Shown here one piece after another: positions 52,939 to 62,592 of a DNA stretch of 64,000 bases. Location of the stretch: the NCBI GenBank assembly GCA_025041195.1, contig JAKCFM010000002.1, positions 434,001 through 498,000 of the forward strand. Direction: 5' to 3'. The notes under the pieces were generated by a model that was given only the letters and a program-made list of their open reading frames with translations, searched no databases and was not told the origin of the DNA. The DNA is from Halobacteriales archaeon YIM A00013 (GTDB taxonomy: Archaea; Halobacteriota; Halobacteria; Halobacteriales; Haloarculaceae). How positions within the stretch are numbered: position 1 is the stretch's first letter; each line of letters starts with the position of its first letter. The translations under genes were made by a program, and so were the position numbers.

Positions 52939-54171
52939 TCAATGCGCACCATGCTCCTGTTCGAAATACGCTCGCGCAGTCGAACGAACGGAAGGATCAG
53001 TCGACGGACCATCCAGAAACGTTCGAAACAGATCATCACGTCGGCTCTGAAGGTGTTCCGTGCGTATTTCCCGATAGGAGAGGGTTTCCAGGCACTTGAT
53101 TTTGACCGCGGGATGCTCAATAGCTTCAATCATATCGAAGAGCAGTCGATTGTATTCAGTTTCAGAAAGGAGGGGGCTGTCATCCTCATTCGACGCGATC
53201 ACCGAAAGCTGCCAGACGGCGTTTTTGCGTACCGGTGGTTCGATTGCTGGATCAGTTGCAATAGCAACAAGCCTATCCACGACGCCGTCCCCACGGACGA
53301 CTTCAAAGAGCCACAGGATCGCTTTTTGTCCAGGAACGGTTTCTGCGGCCTGGAAATATTGCTGTAGCTGTTCGGATGTCGCTCCGTCGTAGACGCTATG
53401 TTTGATCTCGTGGCAGACGGATGGGTCCGTTTCTATAGCGAGTCGCTCCAGCAGTGGTTCAACCGTTTGGCTGTGCTTGATCTCGCCAAGCGCTTTTGCC
53501 CCACGCTCGCGGATCAATGGATCAGATTCGTGAACTGCGGATTCGAGCGCTGGGATTGCATCAACGCTCGGGAGTCGATACAGCGCGTGCGTTGCAGCCC
53601 CACACAGAGATTCAGGACCATTCAGAACGACATCCGATAGCAGTGGGATAGCCTCGCGAACGTCGTGGATACCGAGCAAGACAATGGCCCGTCGACGGTC
53701 TGAAATCGATCCGTTTGCTGCTATTGAAAGCCAGTCGCCGGGTGTTTTCGCATCGGTCCCCTCTGTGACCACGCCATCTGATTCGGTCGCGATCACCGCT
53801 GCAGGATCGAGAGCGACGCAGTGGACCGTATAGCAATCCCCCATCTCTATGCCGACTGGATGACCGTTGCGACAGTCCGTATTGGGCCCATGACGCCCAT
53901 TTGGACCACAACAGCCATGAAGGAAGTCCTGGTTACGAGACGTTTTAACCAGATCTTTGGGATTGAGCAGTGGCCACCCAGCAGCATCAGCGATTGGACT
54001 CTCATCAGGATGAGCTTCAAAGAAACCCTCCGGAACGTACTCCGGTTCACCGGCCCCCCCATGCGACGCCACTCTCGGGTCGGGATGACGGTGGAGTAAC
54101 CCCACATCGACAAGATCTGTCACTGGTCGACTCACCGGTGCAGTACAGTCCCGACACTGAAACTCAACCAT
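52939..54171 (-). CDS. HEAT-repeat protein with Cys-rich N-terminal domain
   Basis: A 410-residue protein. The N-terminus has MVEFQCRDCTAPVSR (a Cys pair) and HGCCGPNGRHGPNTDCRNG followed by GIEMGDCYTVHCVAL, a Cys/His/Gly-rich motif seen in some bacterial proteins. From about residue 145 onward HEAT-like helical repeats follow (RRRAIVLLGIHDVREAIPLLSDVV, LCGAATHALYRLPSVDAIPALESAV, IRERGAKALGEI). HEAT arrays bind proteins. No enzyme domain is seen. It reads in the same direction as the nuclease group but is separated by 131 bases. Confidence 0.75.
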   Translation of the reverse strand: MVEFQCRDCTAPVSRPVTDLVDVGLLHRHPDPRVASHGGAGEPEYVPEGFFEAHPDESPIADAAGWPLLNPKDLVKTSRNQDFLHGCCGPNGRHGPNTDCRNGHPVGIEMGDCYTVHCVALDPAAVIATESDGVVTEGTDAKTPGDWLSIAANGSISDRRRAIVLLGIHDVREAIPLLSDVVLNGPESLCGAATHALYRLPSVDAIPALESAVHESDPLIRERGAKALGEIKHSQTVEPLLERLAIETDPSVCHEIKHSVYDGATSEQLQQYFQAAETVPGQKAILWLFEVVRGDGVVDRLVAIATDPAIEPPVRKNAVWQLSVIASNEDDSPLLSETEYNRLLFDMIEAIEHPAVKIKCLETLSYREIRTEHLQSRRDDLFRTFLDGPSTDPSVRSTARAYFEQEHGAH

Positions 54172-54338
54172 ATACGTTGTATTGCGGAAAGCTGTAGATA
54201 CTTTGTGTTAGTATCTACTTGCATATTCTTTACTCTGCGGACAGATCATCCTCAGCCACAAGTTCACCATCGTGATGTATGAGCATCGACCTGGATAGTC
54301 GAACGTTCGATCAGTGCACGAATGAGCGCCTCAAGGGT

Positions 54339-54848
54339 CTACGGTCCGATCCAGCGCCGGACCTGTGTTTTGTACGTTCGATATTCCTCGCCGAATACGC
54401 CTTCGAGATGTCGCTCTTCGTGTGTGATCACTCCATACTGCATCACCAGGATGTGAACGGGAAGGACCAGCGCAAATCCGAGTGCGTTTACGAGACAGGC
54501 AAGCCCTGCGTGAAACAGCACGACGGCGAGGTACATCGGGTTGCGACTGTACTGAAACGGCCCGTCCGTGACTAATTTTGACTCCGCCGCCCTGTACGCC
54601 ACAGGAGCCTCATTGCGTCGCATCGTCCGGAAAAACCACCGCATCATGATGATTCCACTACCAAAGATCCCAATCCCAAGAATAGTCGCAACTCCACGCG
54701 AGAACAGTTGCATTGGAACTACGACTGCAAGAAGCATGCTCAACACCAGTATGCCAAAGTGAATCACCGGTGTCGGAGCGAGAAACGCCTGTTCTAATGG
54801 AGGATCAGCGTTCGAATCTGTCGAATCGTCTCTAGTATCGTTATCCAT
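54339..54848 (-). CDS. ICMT/PEMT-like membrane methyltransferase
   Basis: A 169-residue membrane protein with four helices. VTDGPFQYSRNPMYLAVVLFHAG and the C-terminal THEERHLEGVFGEEYRTYKTQVRRWIGP are the SAM-binding hallmarks of the isoprenylcysteine carboxyl methyltransferase / phospholipid methyltransferase group. The substrate in archaea is unknown, possibly lipids. The N-terminal 25 residues are acidic and disordered-looking. Confidence 0.83.
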   Translation of the reverse strand: MDNDTRDDSTDSNADPPLEQAFLAPTPVIHFGILVLSMLLAVVVPMQLFSRGVATILGIGIFGSGIIMMRWFFRTMRRNEAPVAYRAAESKLVTDGPFQYSRNPMYLAVVLFHAGLACLVNALGFALVLPVHILVMQYGVITHEERHLEGVFGEEYRTYKTQVRRWIGP

Positions 54849-55157
54849 CTTTATTCGTTCCCATATAAATTGAGTAATGATTCTTTCCTGAAAGACCTAG
54901 GGATAGTTCAAGATAATTTGTACCTTCCTTCGAAGCGTGTTCGTTGCAGTTGAGGTAGCTGATCGGTTCTCGGTTGCACAGCACGGCAACAATTCAGGGG
55001 TCCAGAGAAGCGCAACGAGTCGTGGGTTATCGAACGTGGTGGTCACCAGTTCAACGGCGATCTGTCGGCCGTTGGAAAATAGTATTTAGCATCACTTGAT
55101 TTCATATGATTTCACAGGCAATTAGTTGAATAGCTCCTGGCTCGTGGTAGTCATTCT
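54849..55157. other. Intergenic region
   Basis: About 310 bases between divergent genes. No gene or clear repeat was seen. AT-rich stretches near 55080-55110 could hold the promoter of the reductase gene. Confidence 0.45.
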
Positions 55158-55754
55158 ATGGGAGATATAATCGTCTCCGAGTTCATGTCGGTAGACGGCG
55201 TCGTACAGGCCCCAGGCGGTCCCGATGAGGACCGGAGTGGCGGATTCGAACACGGCGGCTGGAGCTTCCAGTTCGAGCATGGGCCGAAACTCGAGGAGTT
55301 CAAGCTCTCTGAGGTGACCGAGAGTGACGCGCTCTTGCTCGGTCGAAAGACGTACGAAATATTCGCTGCGTACTGGCCCACCGCCGACAGCGATGACCCG
55401 ATGGCGGCGAAACTAAACAAGATTCCAAAGTACGTCGTCTCCCGGAGCCGTGATGATGTTTCGTGGAACAACTCGACGCTGATCGAGGAATCCGTCCCAG
55501 ATGCAATCTCGGCACTGAAACAAGACGTGGACGGTGACATCCTCGTCTACGGCAGCGCACAGCTCGTCCACACTCTGACGGAACACGACCTCGTTGCGGA
55601 GTATCGACTCATGACCTACCCCATTGTCCTGGGGAGCGGAAAGCGACTCTTCGGAGAATCAAGTGATACTACGACGCTGCAACTCGTGGACACTGCGTCT
55701 ATGGGGTCGGATATCGTCCTCCTCACCTACCAACCGGCTGGGACACACGAGTAA
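55158..55754 (+). CDS. RibD C-terminal/DHFR-like reductase
   Basis: A 198-residue protein with the dihydrofolate-reductase-like fold. MGDIIVSEFMSVDGVVQAPGG is the typical opening, LLGRKTYEIFAAYWP the cofactor-proximal helix, and GDILVYGSAQLVHTL the Gly-rich NADPH loop, ending with YPIVLGSGKRLFGE. These stand-alone proteins (COG0262 group) are related to RibD but their substrate is unknown. Length is complete. Confidence 0.87.
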   Translation: MGDIIVSEFMSVDGVVQAPGGPDEDRSGGFEHGGWSFQFEHGPKLEEFKLSEVTESDALLLGRKTYEIFAAYWPTADSDDPMAAKLNKIPKYVVSRSRDDVSWNNSTLIEESVPDAISALKQDVDGDILVYGSAQLVHTLTEHDLVAEYRLMTYPIVLGSGKRLFGESSDTTTLQLVDTASMGSDIVLLTYQPAGTHE

Positions 55755-55954
55755 CCCCCATGCTACCCCCGCAACGGTGACCACACAACCAAACAGACAA
55801 CCATGTAGCCGTATGTGAATGAAATCAATCACTATCCCGTACCAATTAGTATCCGAGTGACTTCTCATTCAGTAATGAAACGTACTGAGATACCAATCAT
55901 GACTGTTCAATCACAATATCGCACTCACAGCAAATCCGTTTTTGAACGCGTCAT

Positions 55955-57100
55955 ATGAGGAGTACGCCGTCCAACACCCACGACATCATCGTGATTGGCG
56001 GGGGACAGGCCGGACTCACTATGGGTTACTACCTCACCCAACTGGGCTGTGAGTTTCTGATTCTGGACGCGAGCGAGCGGATCGGAGACGCGTGGCGCAA
56101 TCGCTGGGATTCGCTCCGATTGTTCACCCAGGCCAAATTCAGCAGTTTGCCAGGGTTTCCGTTTCCCGCTCCCGACGACTCCTTTCCAACGAAAGACGAG
56201 ATGGCAAATTATCTTGAGACGTATGTCGAGCGGTTCGACCTGCCGGTTCGACATGAGACACGCGTTGAGACGCTCACTCGAACCGATGACTGCTACGAAC
56301 TGGACACCACGGCGCACCGATTTCACGCGAATCACGTCATCGTAGCGACCGGACAGTTTTCCCAGCCAGCCTTGCCAGCGTTTGCCGACGAACTTGCTCC
56401 ATCGATTGTCCAGTTACACTCCAGCGACTATCAGAATCCGGACCAACTGCCCGACGGTCCTATCCTCGTCGTTGGCGGAGGAAACTCAGGGGCTGAAATC
56501 GCAAACGAGCTGGCGGCCAGCCGAGAGACGGTTCTGTCCGGCCGAGATGTCGGGAGTATCTCGCCTGGTTTTTTCAACAACCGTCTGTTCTGGTGGCTCG
56601 CCAGCACCGTATTCGCTTTCGATACGTGGCTTGGCTCAAAACTCAAACAAGCCAATGCGGGACGCGGCGATCCGTTGATTCGTCTCACGCAAACAGAGCT
56701 CCAACAGTCGGGAGTCGATCGAGTGGCCCGCACGGACGGCGTAGAAGACGGGAAGCCCCGCGTAGACGGCCAACTCCTCGACGTTGCGACCGTGGTGTGG
56801 GCGACAGGGTTCCGGCCGAATTTCGACTGGATTGATCTTCCTGGACAAATCTTCGAAGCAGACGGCACTCCGATCCATCACCGGGGCGTCGTCGACAGTG
56901 AACCAGGCCTCTACTTTCTGGGGCTGTCCGACCAGTACACATTTCTCTCGGCGACCATCGGTGGGGTCTGTGCAGACGCCAGATACGTTGCTGATCATCT
57001 GCAGACCGAGACCGATGCGGAAACCCCCGCCACCGGAGTGGTGAGCAACCACAATACAGAGTGTCCGACTGATATTCGTTATCTCCTGGATTTCTGGTAA
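55955..57100 (+). CDS. Flavin-dependent monooxygenase-like oxidoreductase
   Basis: A 381-residue FAD/NAD(P) protein. The FAD motif IIVIGGGQAGLTMGYYL (residues 11-27) and the NAD(P) motif ILVVGGGNSGAEIANEL (about 170-186) flank a region with RIGDAWRNRWDSLRLFT, typical of CzcO/YUC-like flavin monooxygenases. IVATGQFSQP and VWATGFRPNF are the usual ATG motifs of the family. Substrate unknown; arsenic, steroid or indole derivatives are all possible for relatives. It stands alone. Confidence 0.88.
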   Translation: MRSTPSNTHDIIVIGGGQAGLTMGYYLTQLGCEFLILDASERIGDAWRNRWDSLRLFTQAKFSSLPGFPFPAPDDSFPTKDEMANYLETYVERFDLPVRHETRVETLTRTDDCYELDTTAHRFHANHVIVATGQFSQPALPAFADELAPSIVQLHSSDYQNPDQLPDGPILVVGGGNSGAEIANELAASRETVLSGRDVGSISPGFFNNRLFWWLASTVFAFDTWLGSKLKQANAGRGDPLIRLTQTELQQSGVDRVARTDGVEDGKPRVDGQLLDVATVVWATGFRPNFDWIDLPGQIFEADGTPIHHRGVVDSEPGLYFLGLSDQYTFLSATIGGVCADARYVADHLQTETDAETPATGVVSNHNTECPTDIRYLLDFW

Positions 57101-57258
57101 TAGCCAGTCAAAAGCGGTTTACTGTGCCATCGACGGAGCCAATCGGGTGCGGTAATCGAATCAGGTGTGAAATCGTCTCCAAACATCCCAGATGGAATGC
57201 ATTCGGATATAAATCAGTAGATTATACCGACCACACTCCAACGGGTTCTCGCATACTA

Positions 57259-58782
57259 TCACTCACCCACCGTCGTGAACCGCCACTGTTGTCCCGGTCG
57301 TTCGTCGTACGTCCGCTGTATCAGATTCATCCAGTCGGTCTCCGCATCGTGCTGGACGGTTAGTGCAAGCCCGCTGTGGGCATTCATGATTCGATACTGG
57401 CCGTCTGCGACCGGTTCGATCGACCAGTGGTGGCCGGCGCTACTGGGTGTCGCACCCAGTTGGACGTTTCCGTACTCACCTGTTCCACCACCGGAAACAA
57501 CCAGTGGCCGTCCACTCCGGACGTTTCGCAGCCGGAGTTCGGTATCAGTATCGGTTTCGACCGTCCACTGCTGGTGTGTGCCACCGACAGCGGGGCGCTG
57601 CACAATATTGGCACCATTGGTAGTGATGCCAGCAGCAACCGTCGCCACGAGTCCGCTGTTCACGTTCTCGATTCGATATGTGCCCGCCGCTATTGGACCA
57701 GATTCGTCCGTGGTTTCGTGGTGGAGGACGTCCGCACAGTCGTACGTGCCGGCGAACGGTACCGGACTCTGTGCACTTGGGGTGCCGGTACACGCTATAA
57801 CAGGCCAGTCGTCCGCATCCCACTGGATTCGGTCGAGCATCATATACCGCGTCTCGGCGTCGGCCGTCGCCTCAACGTGGTAGTAGAGCCACCAGTTGCC
57901 GTCTGGATCGCGATACGCATCATTGTGTCCCGGACCTGTGAAGAACTCGTCGCCGGTGAGAACCGCAACACCGCTATGATGTGTATTGAGCGAACGGAGA
58001 TCCTGACCCGCCTGATTGTAGTAGGGACCCCAGAGCGTCTCCGCGCGTCCAACCTCAATTTCATACGTGCTGTCGTATCCTGCACAGCAGTGACCGGTGG
58101 AGTAGAACAGATAGTAGTAGCCGTTCTCTCGGATGATCATCGGTCCTTCGCGCTTATCGCCCGCAAGGTGGAACGTCGTCCCCGGAACGTACTCCGTGCC
58201 ATCGTCAGTGAGCTGAACACCGTAGATACCGTACCAACTTCCCCAGATCAGATACGGCGTGCCAGCAACCACGAGAAACTCCGAATCGATGGCGTTGGTC
58301 ATACCGAGATCGGCCTCGCGAAACACCGGTCCCTGATCGACGAACGGCCCGTCAGGAGTGTCCGAAATCGCAAGCCCGATGCCGGGGTTCTCCGTGCTCC
58401 CCCACTTCGAGTACGAGTAGTAGAGATAGTACTGATCGTTGTAGTAGTTGATGTCCGGTGCCCACACGCCGGCATCGTCGTTGCGCCACGATGGATACGA
58501 CTCCAGCGCTGGTGCTATGTATGACCAGGTGGCCATATCCGACGATTCGGCGATCGGAATGATATCCAGCGGGGTTTCGGTCCCATACGCGTAGTACATC
58601 CCATCAGCCGAAATGATAGACACATCACCAAATCCAATTGGCCCAACCGGGTTCTGATAGTTGGTGGACGCAGCCGCTGCACCCACTGTTTCAGATCCAC
58701 CAATCACGGCGATCGATCCCGCACCAATCGATTGCAACACCGTTCGACGACTGATCTGACTGTCAGACTGCTTGTGTGACAT
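57259..58782 (-). CDS. Secreted GH43 glycoside hydrolase with ricin-type lectin domain
   Basis: A 507-residue exported enzyme. A Tat signal (ISRRTVLQSIGAGSIAVIGG) is followed by a five-bladed GH43 domain (about 42-335), with VWAPDINYYNDQYYLYYSYS, MTNAIDSEFLVVAGTPYLIWGSW and REGPMIIRENGYYYLFYSTGHCC carrying family motifs, and HNDAYRDPDGNWWLYYH near its end. A beta-trefoil lectin (about 365-505) with three QQW/HHW repeats (THQQWTVE, HHWSIEP, GQQWRF) follows. GH43 enzymes act on arabinan or xylan. A TATA site at 58801-58812 drives it as a leaderless gene behind the sugar ABC locus. Confidence 0.9.
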   Translation of the reverse strand: MSHKQSDSQISRRTVLQSIGAGSIAVIGGSETVGAAAASTNYQNPVGPIGFGDVSIISADGMYYAYGTETPLDIIPIAESSDMATWSYIAPALESYPSWRNDDAGVWAPDINYYNDQYYLYYSYSKWGSTENPGIGLAISDTPDGPFVDQGPVFREADLGMTNAIDSEFLVVAGTPYLIWGSWYGIYGVQLTDDGTEYVPGTTFHLAGDKREGPMIIRENGYYYLFYSTGHCCAGYDSTYEIEVGRAETLWGPYYNQAGQDLRSLNTHHSGVAVLTGDEFFTGPGHNDAYRDPDGNWWLYYHVEATADAETRYMMLDRIQWDADDWPVIACTGTPSAQSPVPFAGTYDCADVLHHETTDESGPIAAGTYRIENVNSGLVATVAAGITTNGANIVQRPAVGGTHQQWTVETDTDTELRLRNVRSGRPLVVSGGGTGEYGNVQLGATPSSAGHHWSIEPVADGQYRIMNAHSGLALTVQHDAETDWMNLIQRTYDERPGQQWRFTTVGE

Positions 58783-58800
58783 TCTCGTACATATTGACCA

Positions 58801-58812
58801 GTATATTAAATA
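58801..58812 (-). promoter_or_regulatory. TATA box of the GH43 gene
   Basis: On the minus strand TATTTAATATAC is centred about 24 bases before ATG 58782 within a very AT-rich tract, fitting a leaderless start. Confidence 0.5.
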
Positions 58813-58887
58813 TATATTTTTATAAAATAGCTATCAATTAATGTTTGGTCGTCGTCAACAGTGGAAGTCGTCAACCGTCTCGTCCGG

Positions 58888-59475
58888 TCAGCCCGTTGGG
58901 ATAGTTGACCGCTCTGACCAGACCAGTTCGGCGTGGAAGCTGAAGACGATCGCCGGAACGATGACCACGAGACCGACAATCGACACAACACCACCAAGGA
59001 GCAGGACGGCCGATCCGAGAACGAGCAGAACAGCCCGTGTGGGGTGTCGAATCGTCCACCGGTAGCCGTTTCTGAGAGCCACCTGCGCTGACTCGCCCTC
59101 GACGAGACCTGCAAGCGCCGTCGCGACAACGAGACAGAAAAACGAACCAAGATAGACGCCGGCGATCGTGAGCCCCAACGATACCATCGAGCCCGTCCTC
59201 ACGAACAGTTCTGCGTAACCCACCGTGATCAGTCCGACACTGATCGGGAGCAGTGTGAGCAGGGCTGCAGCGATTCCATGGTCACGAAGCAGCTCCACGA
59301 GCGAGCGAGCGACCGGTTCACCACGTAACGATCGAATGACAGCGTACGCACAGAGGGTGGCCGGCCCGGCAGTCACAAGCCCCATCGATCCGACGACCCA
59401 GCAGACGCTCACCACAACGAGGGCGAGGCTGTTCTGATAGACGAATCGCCCAGTTCGATGAAACACGGTCGTCAT
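58888..59475 (-). CDS. YesL/DUF624-like membrane protein of the sugar ABC locus
   Basis: A 195-residue protein with about six hydrophobic segments. The pattern GRFVYQNSLALVVVSVCWVVGSMGLVTAGPATLCAYAVIRSLRGEP resembles YesL/DUF624 proteins, which are often encoded beside carbohydrate ABC transporters. Its start overlaps the permease stop (ATGA), so it belongs to the operon. Role unknown. Confidence 0.75.
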   Translation of the reverse strand: MTTVFHRTGRFVYQNSLALVVVSVCWVVGSMGLVTAGPATLCAYAVIRSLRGEPVARSLVELLRDHGIAAALLTLLPISVGLITVGYAELFVRTGSMVSLGLTIAGVYLGSFFCLVVATALAGLVEGESAQVALRNGYRWTIRHPTRAVLLVLGSAVLLLGGVVSIVGLVVIVPAIVFSFHAELVWSERSTIPTG

Positions 59476-60326
59476 CCCGTCGTCCCCTGGAACTGCACCG
59501 CCTGGATGATGCGATCCTGCAACAGGAGAAACAGCACGAACAGCGGCAACCCGGCAATCACTCCAGAAGCCATCGTGAGCCCCGGCTGGAACGTGAACGT
59601 ATCACGAAGCACGACCAGCCCCAGCGGGAGCGTGAACGTGGCCTGCTCCTGGAGCACCACGACCGGCCAGATAAACTGGTTCCAGTTGAACACGAAGACG
59701 AAGATCGCGAGTGCAGAGAGAATCGGCTTCGAGATCGGGAGGATGATTCGGCTGTAGATCTGAAACGTCGAGAAGCCGTCGATACGGGCGGCTTCATCGT
59801 ACTCCTCGGGAATATCCCTGAAGAACTGATAGAGCAAGAACACACCGAGCGGATTGGCGACGGCCGGAAGAATCACCCCAAGCAGATCGCTCACGAGACC
59901 GAGATCGGCCACCAGCGTGAACAGCGGAACCAGATTCACGTAAAACGGCACCATGAAGCTGGCGACGATGATGCTCAACAGAATCGACTGGCCTGGCCAG
60001 CGCAGTCGTGTGAGCGAAAACGCAATCATCGAATCGACGAGTAGGACGAGTATCGTCGCAACCGTCGCGACCACAAACGTGTTGATCACCCACTGAACAA
60101 TCAATGAGTCTGTAAGCAGATCCGAATAGTGCGAGAGCGTCACCGCGGGTGGGATGAGATGTGGCACCGAACTGATCGCGTACTCCGTCGGTTGTACTGA
60201 CAGCGACACCATGTAGATGTACGGCACCACGAACAGTATTGCGACGCCGTACAGACCGGCGTGGATCGCATACTGCTGCAGCTGTTCTGTGTCGAACGGA
60301 GTTGCATCGAGCACTGATTCGCTCAT
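59472..60326 (-). CDS. Carbohydrate ABC transporter permease, MalG type
   Basis: A 284-residue six-helix permease. The EAA loop contacting the ATPase is EYDEAARIDGFSTFQIYSRIILPISKP (about 190-216). It pairs with the MalF-type permease just upstream, whose TGA overlaps this ATG by four bases. Together with the binding protein and the UgpC-like ATPase it makes a complete importer of the CUT1 family, which handles oligosaccharides. Confidence 0.9.
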   Translation of the reverse strand: MSESVLDATPFDTEQLQQYAIHAGLYGVAILFVVPYIYMVSLSVQPTEYAISSVPHLIPPAVTLSHYSDLLTDSLIVQWVINTFVVATVATILVLLVDSMIAFSLTRLRWPGQSILLSIIVASFMVPFYVNLVPLFTLVADLGLVSDLLGVILPAVANPLGVFLLYQFFRDIPEEYDEAARIDGFSTFQIYSRIILPISKPILSALAIFVFVFNWNQFIWPVVVLQEQATFTLPLGLVVLRDTFTFQPGLTMASGVIAGLPLFVLFLLLQDRIIQAVQFQGTTG

Positions 60327-61213
60327 GTGTTATCACCCCCAATGTAGCGGAAATTCACATACGAGACGGCCACCAGAATCCCGAACAGGAGATAGCCCAC
60401 AGCGGCCGCATAGCCGAACTGTTGTTGGCTAAACGCCGCGTCGTAGAGATAGAACACCAGCGTCGTGGTGGTGTTGTTGGGACCACCGTCAGTCATCACG
60501 TACGGTTGCCCAAACACCTGAAACTGCTGAATGAACTGGATAATCACGACAAATGCAATCGCATTACGCATCTGGGGGAGCGTTATATCTCGAAAGCTCC
60601 GCCAGGTGCCTGCGCCATCGAGTCGTGCGGCCTCGTAGAGTCGCTCCGGAACGTTCTGGCGGGCCGCAAGCAAGATGACGAAATTGAACCCTAGCAGCCA
60701 CCAGTTGGTAACCAACGCGAGCACTGGCATGGCTAACAGTGGATCCCCGAGCCAGTTCGGTGGCTGTTCCATCACGAATCCAAGCAGGTAGTTCATCGGG
60801 CCGAACTCCGTCGTCAGAAAGAGCGCCCAGACGATGCCAACGATCGAGACCGTGAGAATGTAGGGACTGAAATATACTGTCCGAAGATACCGACGGCCGA
60901 GCACGTCGCGGTTGACCCCCAGCGCGAGCGCAAGACTCACGATGACCATCAGTGGAACGGTCAACACGACGAAATAGATCGTGTTCATCAGTGCGTTCCA
61001 GAATGCCGGATCCTGGACCATCCTGGTGTAGTTTGACAGCCCAACGAACGTCGAGTTCGCCGGAACGAGTGGGTTCCACTCGAAGAGACTCATGTACAGC
61101 CCCTCAAGCAATGGATACAACAAGAACAGACAGAAGAATAACAAATACGGGAGCGCAAACAACACACCATCGATCGTCTCACGCCGATTCAGCGCATCGA
61201 TTGAGGGGACCAT
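60323..61213 (-). CDS. Carbohydrate ABC transporter permease, MalF type
   Basis: A 296-residue six-helix permease with EAA loop LYEAARLDGAGTWRSFRDITLPQMR (about 206-230). ATG 61213 is chosen because AAGGAG lies seven to twelve bases before it, overlapping the stop of the binding-protein gene. ATG 61237 would overlap that gene by eleven bases and add eight residues. It is coupled to the MalG-type gene. Confidence 0.88.
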   Translation of the reverse strand: MVPSIDALNRRETIDGVLFALPYLLFFCLFLLYPLLEGLYMSLFEWNPLVPANSTFVGLSNYTRMVQDPAFWNALMNTIYFVVLTVPLMVIVSLALALGVNRDVLGRRYLRTVYFSPYILTVSIVGIVWALFLTTEFGPMNYLLGFVMEQPPNWLGDPLLAMPVLALVTNWWLLGFNFVILLAARQNVPERLYEAARLDGAGTWRSFRDITLPQMRNAIAFVVIIQFIQQFQVFGQPYVMTDGGPNNTTTTLVFYLYDAAFSQQQFGYAAAVGYLLFGILVAVSYVNFRYIGGDNT

Positions 61214-61226
61214 GGCGGATAGCTCC

Positions 61227-62564
61227 TTACTTGACATCGTCGATCACCCCCTGAACGGTCTCAGCACCGCGTGAAATGCCCGCCTCCGGTGAGACCGTGT
61301 GGGCGTAGATATCCCCGAGGAAATCCCACGTCGAACCTTCGTTGACGTTGAACGGCGCGCGTGGAAGATATGCAAACTGATCATCGTTTGCCATCTCCGA
61401 GAATATCGATATCGATTTCGGCCAGAGCGGCGAGTCACGGAGGGCATCGGAGTGCAACGCGTCCGTGGCCGCTGGTAAATGGCCAGCGGTGGTTCCCCAG
61501 ATGGGGTTGTTCTGCGTGATCCACTCGGCTGTGGCCACGGCCGTTCGCGTGGTCTCCTCCGAGCGTGTCGGATTGCGGGGCAACACGATGGCGTGGCTGC
61601 CTGACTCGGTCACGTCGCGTTGTTTGTCGGGTGCGATGAACGGTTTGAATGCACCCCAATCGAATCCGTCGATCGATTCACACACGGCCGCGTACCACGA
61701 TCCGTTGACGATCATAGCGAGATTGTTGTCTCTGAAGGCTACGCGTGCACGCTGGTTGTCCGCATTCGGAACGTCCCAGCCATACTCACCGGTGTTGTTG
61801 GCAAACAGCTGCGCTGTCGCCAGCCCAGCGTCGCTATCGAACGCGACGGAGTGTCGATCATCACTCAACAGACTTCCCCCGCGTTGATTGAGAACGGCAA
61901 TGAACGTTCGCAACATCCCAATTGGATCAAGAGCTGACGCGAACGCGTGGGCATCCGTCTCCGAGACGATCGCGTCACAGGCCGTCCTGAACGAGTCGAA
62001 ATCCGTTGGTGGCGCGTCCGGATCGAGACCGGCCGATTCGAACAGCGACCGGTTGTAATAGATGCCGATCGGATGGGCATCAAGCGGCAGTGCAAGCTGT
62101 TGGTCGTCGACGGTCATCCGATCGTACAGTGTTGGGACGTACTGCGACCGTGAATCATTGGGAAGATAGTCGTCAAACGGATCTAGCATCGCCTGAAAGC
62201 GGCTCATCAGCGCCTGGTGCATGATGGCGATATCGGGTCCGGTGTCTGCAACGAGCGCGGTGTACAGCTTGGTGTAGTATTCGTTCCAGGGAATGCGCTG
62301 GCGCTCGATGCGAACGTCGCCAAGGGGTTGTTCGTCGTTAAACCGTTCGACGATCGATTTCATTGCCGCACCGTCGCCGCCGCTGAACAGCGTCCAGAAC
62401 TGAACCGTGGTTGCGGCAGTGGAATTTGGATTGCCGAGGACACCCGCAAGCGAGCTACACCCCGACAGTCCCATGGTACCCGCCACGGTTGCACTCCCGA
62501 GAAACGCTCGCCTTGAGAGACGGTGGCGGTCGACACCGGGTGCTGGTGGATCGAATGCTGTCAT
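61227..62564 (-). CDS. Sugar-binding lipoprotein of ABC importer
   Basis: A 445-residue exported protein. LSRRAFLGSATVAGTMGLSGC is a Tat lipoprotein signal with the lipobox Cys near residue 36. The mature part has VQFWTLFSGGDGAAMKSIVERFN and FAQ..Y-like segments typical of family-1 extracellular solute-binding proteins. It delivers oligosaccharides to the two permeases. The GH43 enzyme downstream suggests plant-type hemicellulose or arabinan fragments as ligands. Confidence 0.9.
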   Translation of the reverse strand: MTAFDPPAPGVDRHRLSRRAFLGSATVAGTMGLSGCSSLAGVLGNPNSTAATTVQFWTLFSGGDGAAMKSIVERFNDEQPLGDVRIERQRIPWNEYYTKLYTALVADTGPDIAIMHQALMSRFQAMLDPFDDYLPNDSRSQYVPTLYDRMTVDDQQLALPLDAHPIGIYYNRSLFESAGLDPDAPPTDFDSFRTACDAIVSETDAHAFASALDPIGMLRTFIAVLNQRGGSLLSDDRHSVAFDSDAGLATAQLFANNTGEYGWDVPNADNQRARVAFRDNNLAMIVNGSWYAAVCESIDGFDWGAFKPFIAPDKQRDVTESGSHAIVLPRNPTRSEETTRTAVATAEWITQNNPIWGTTAGHLPAATDALHSDALRDSPLWPKSISIFSEMANDDQFAYLPRAPFNVNEGSTWDFLGDIYAHTVSPEAGISRGAETVQGVIDDVK

Positions 62565-62592
62565 TGATTTTCTCGTGTGTCTACTACGGTTC

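Noticed and set aside
57376-58524. Long open frame of 382 codons on the plus strand
   Set aside because: It is antisense to the GH43 gene, Arg/Val-rich and without any motif; the GH43 reading has a signal peptide and full domains.
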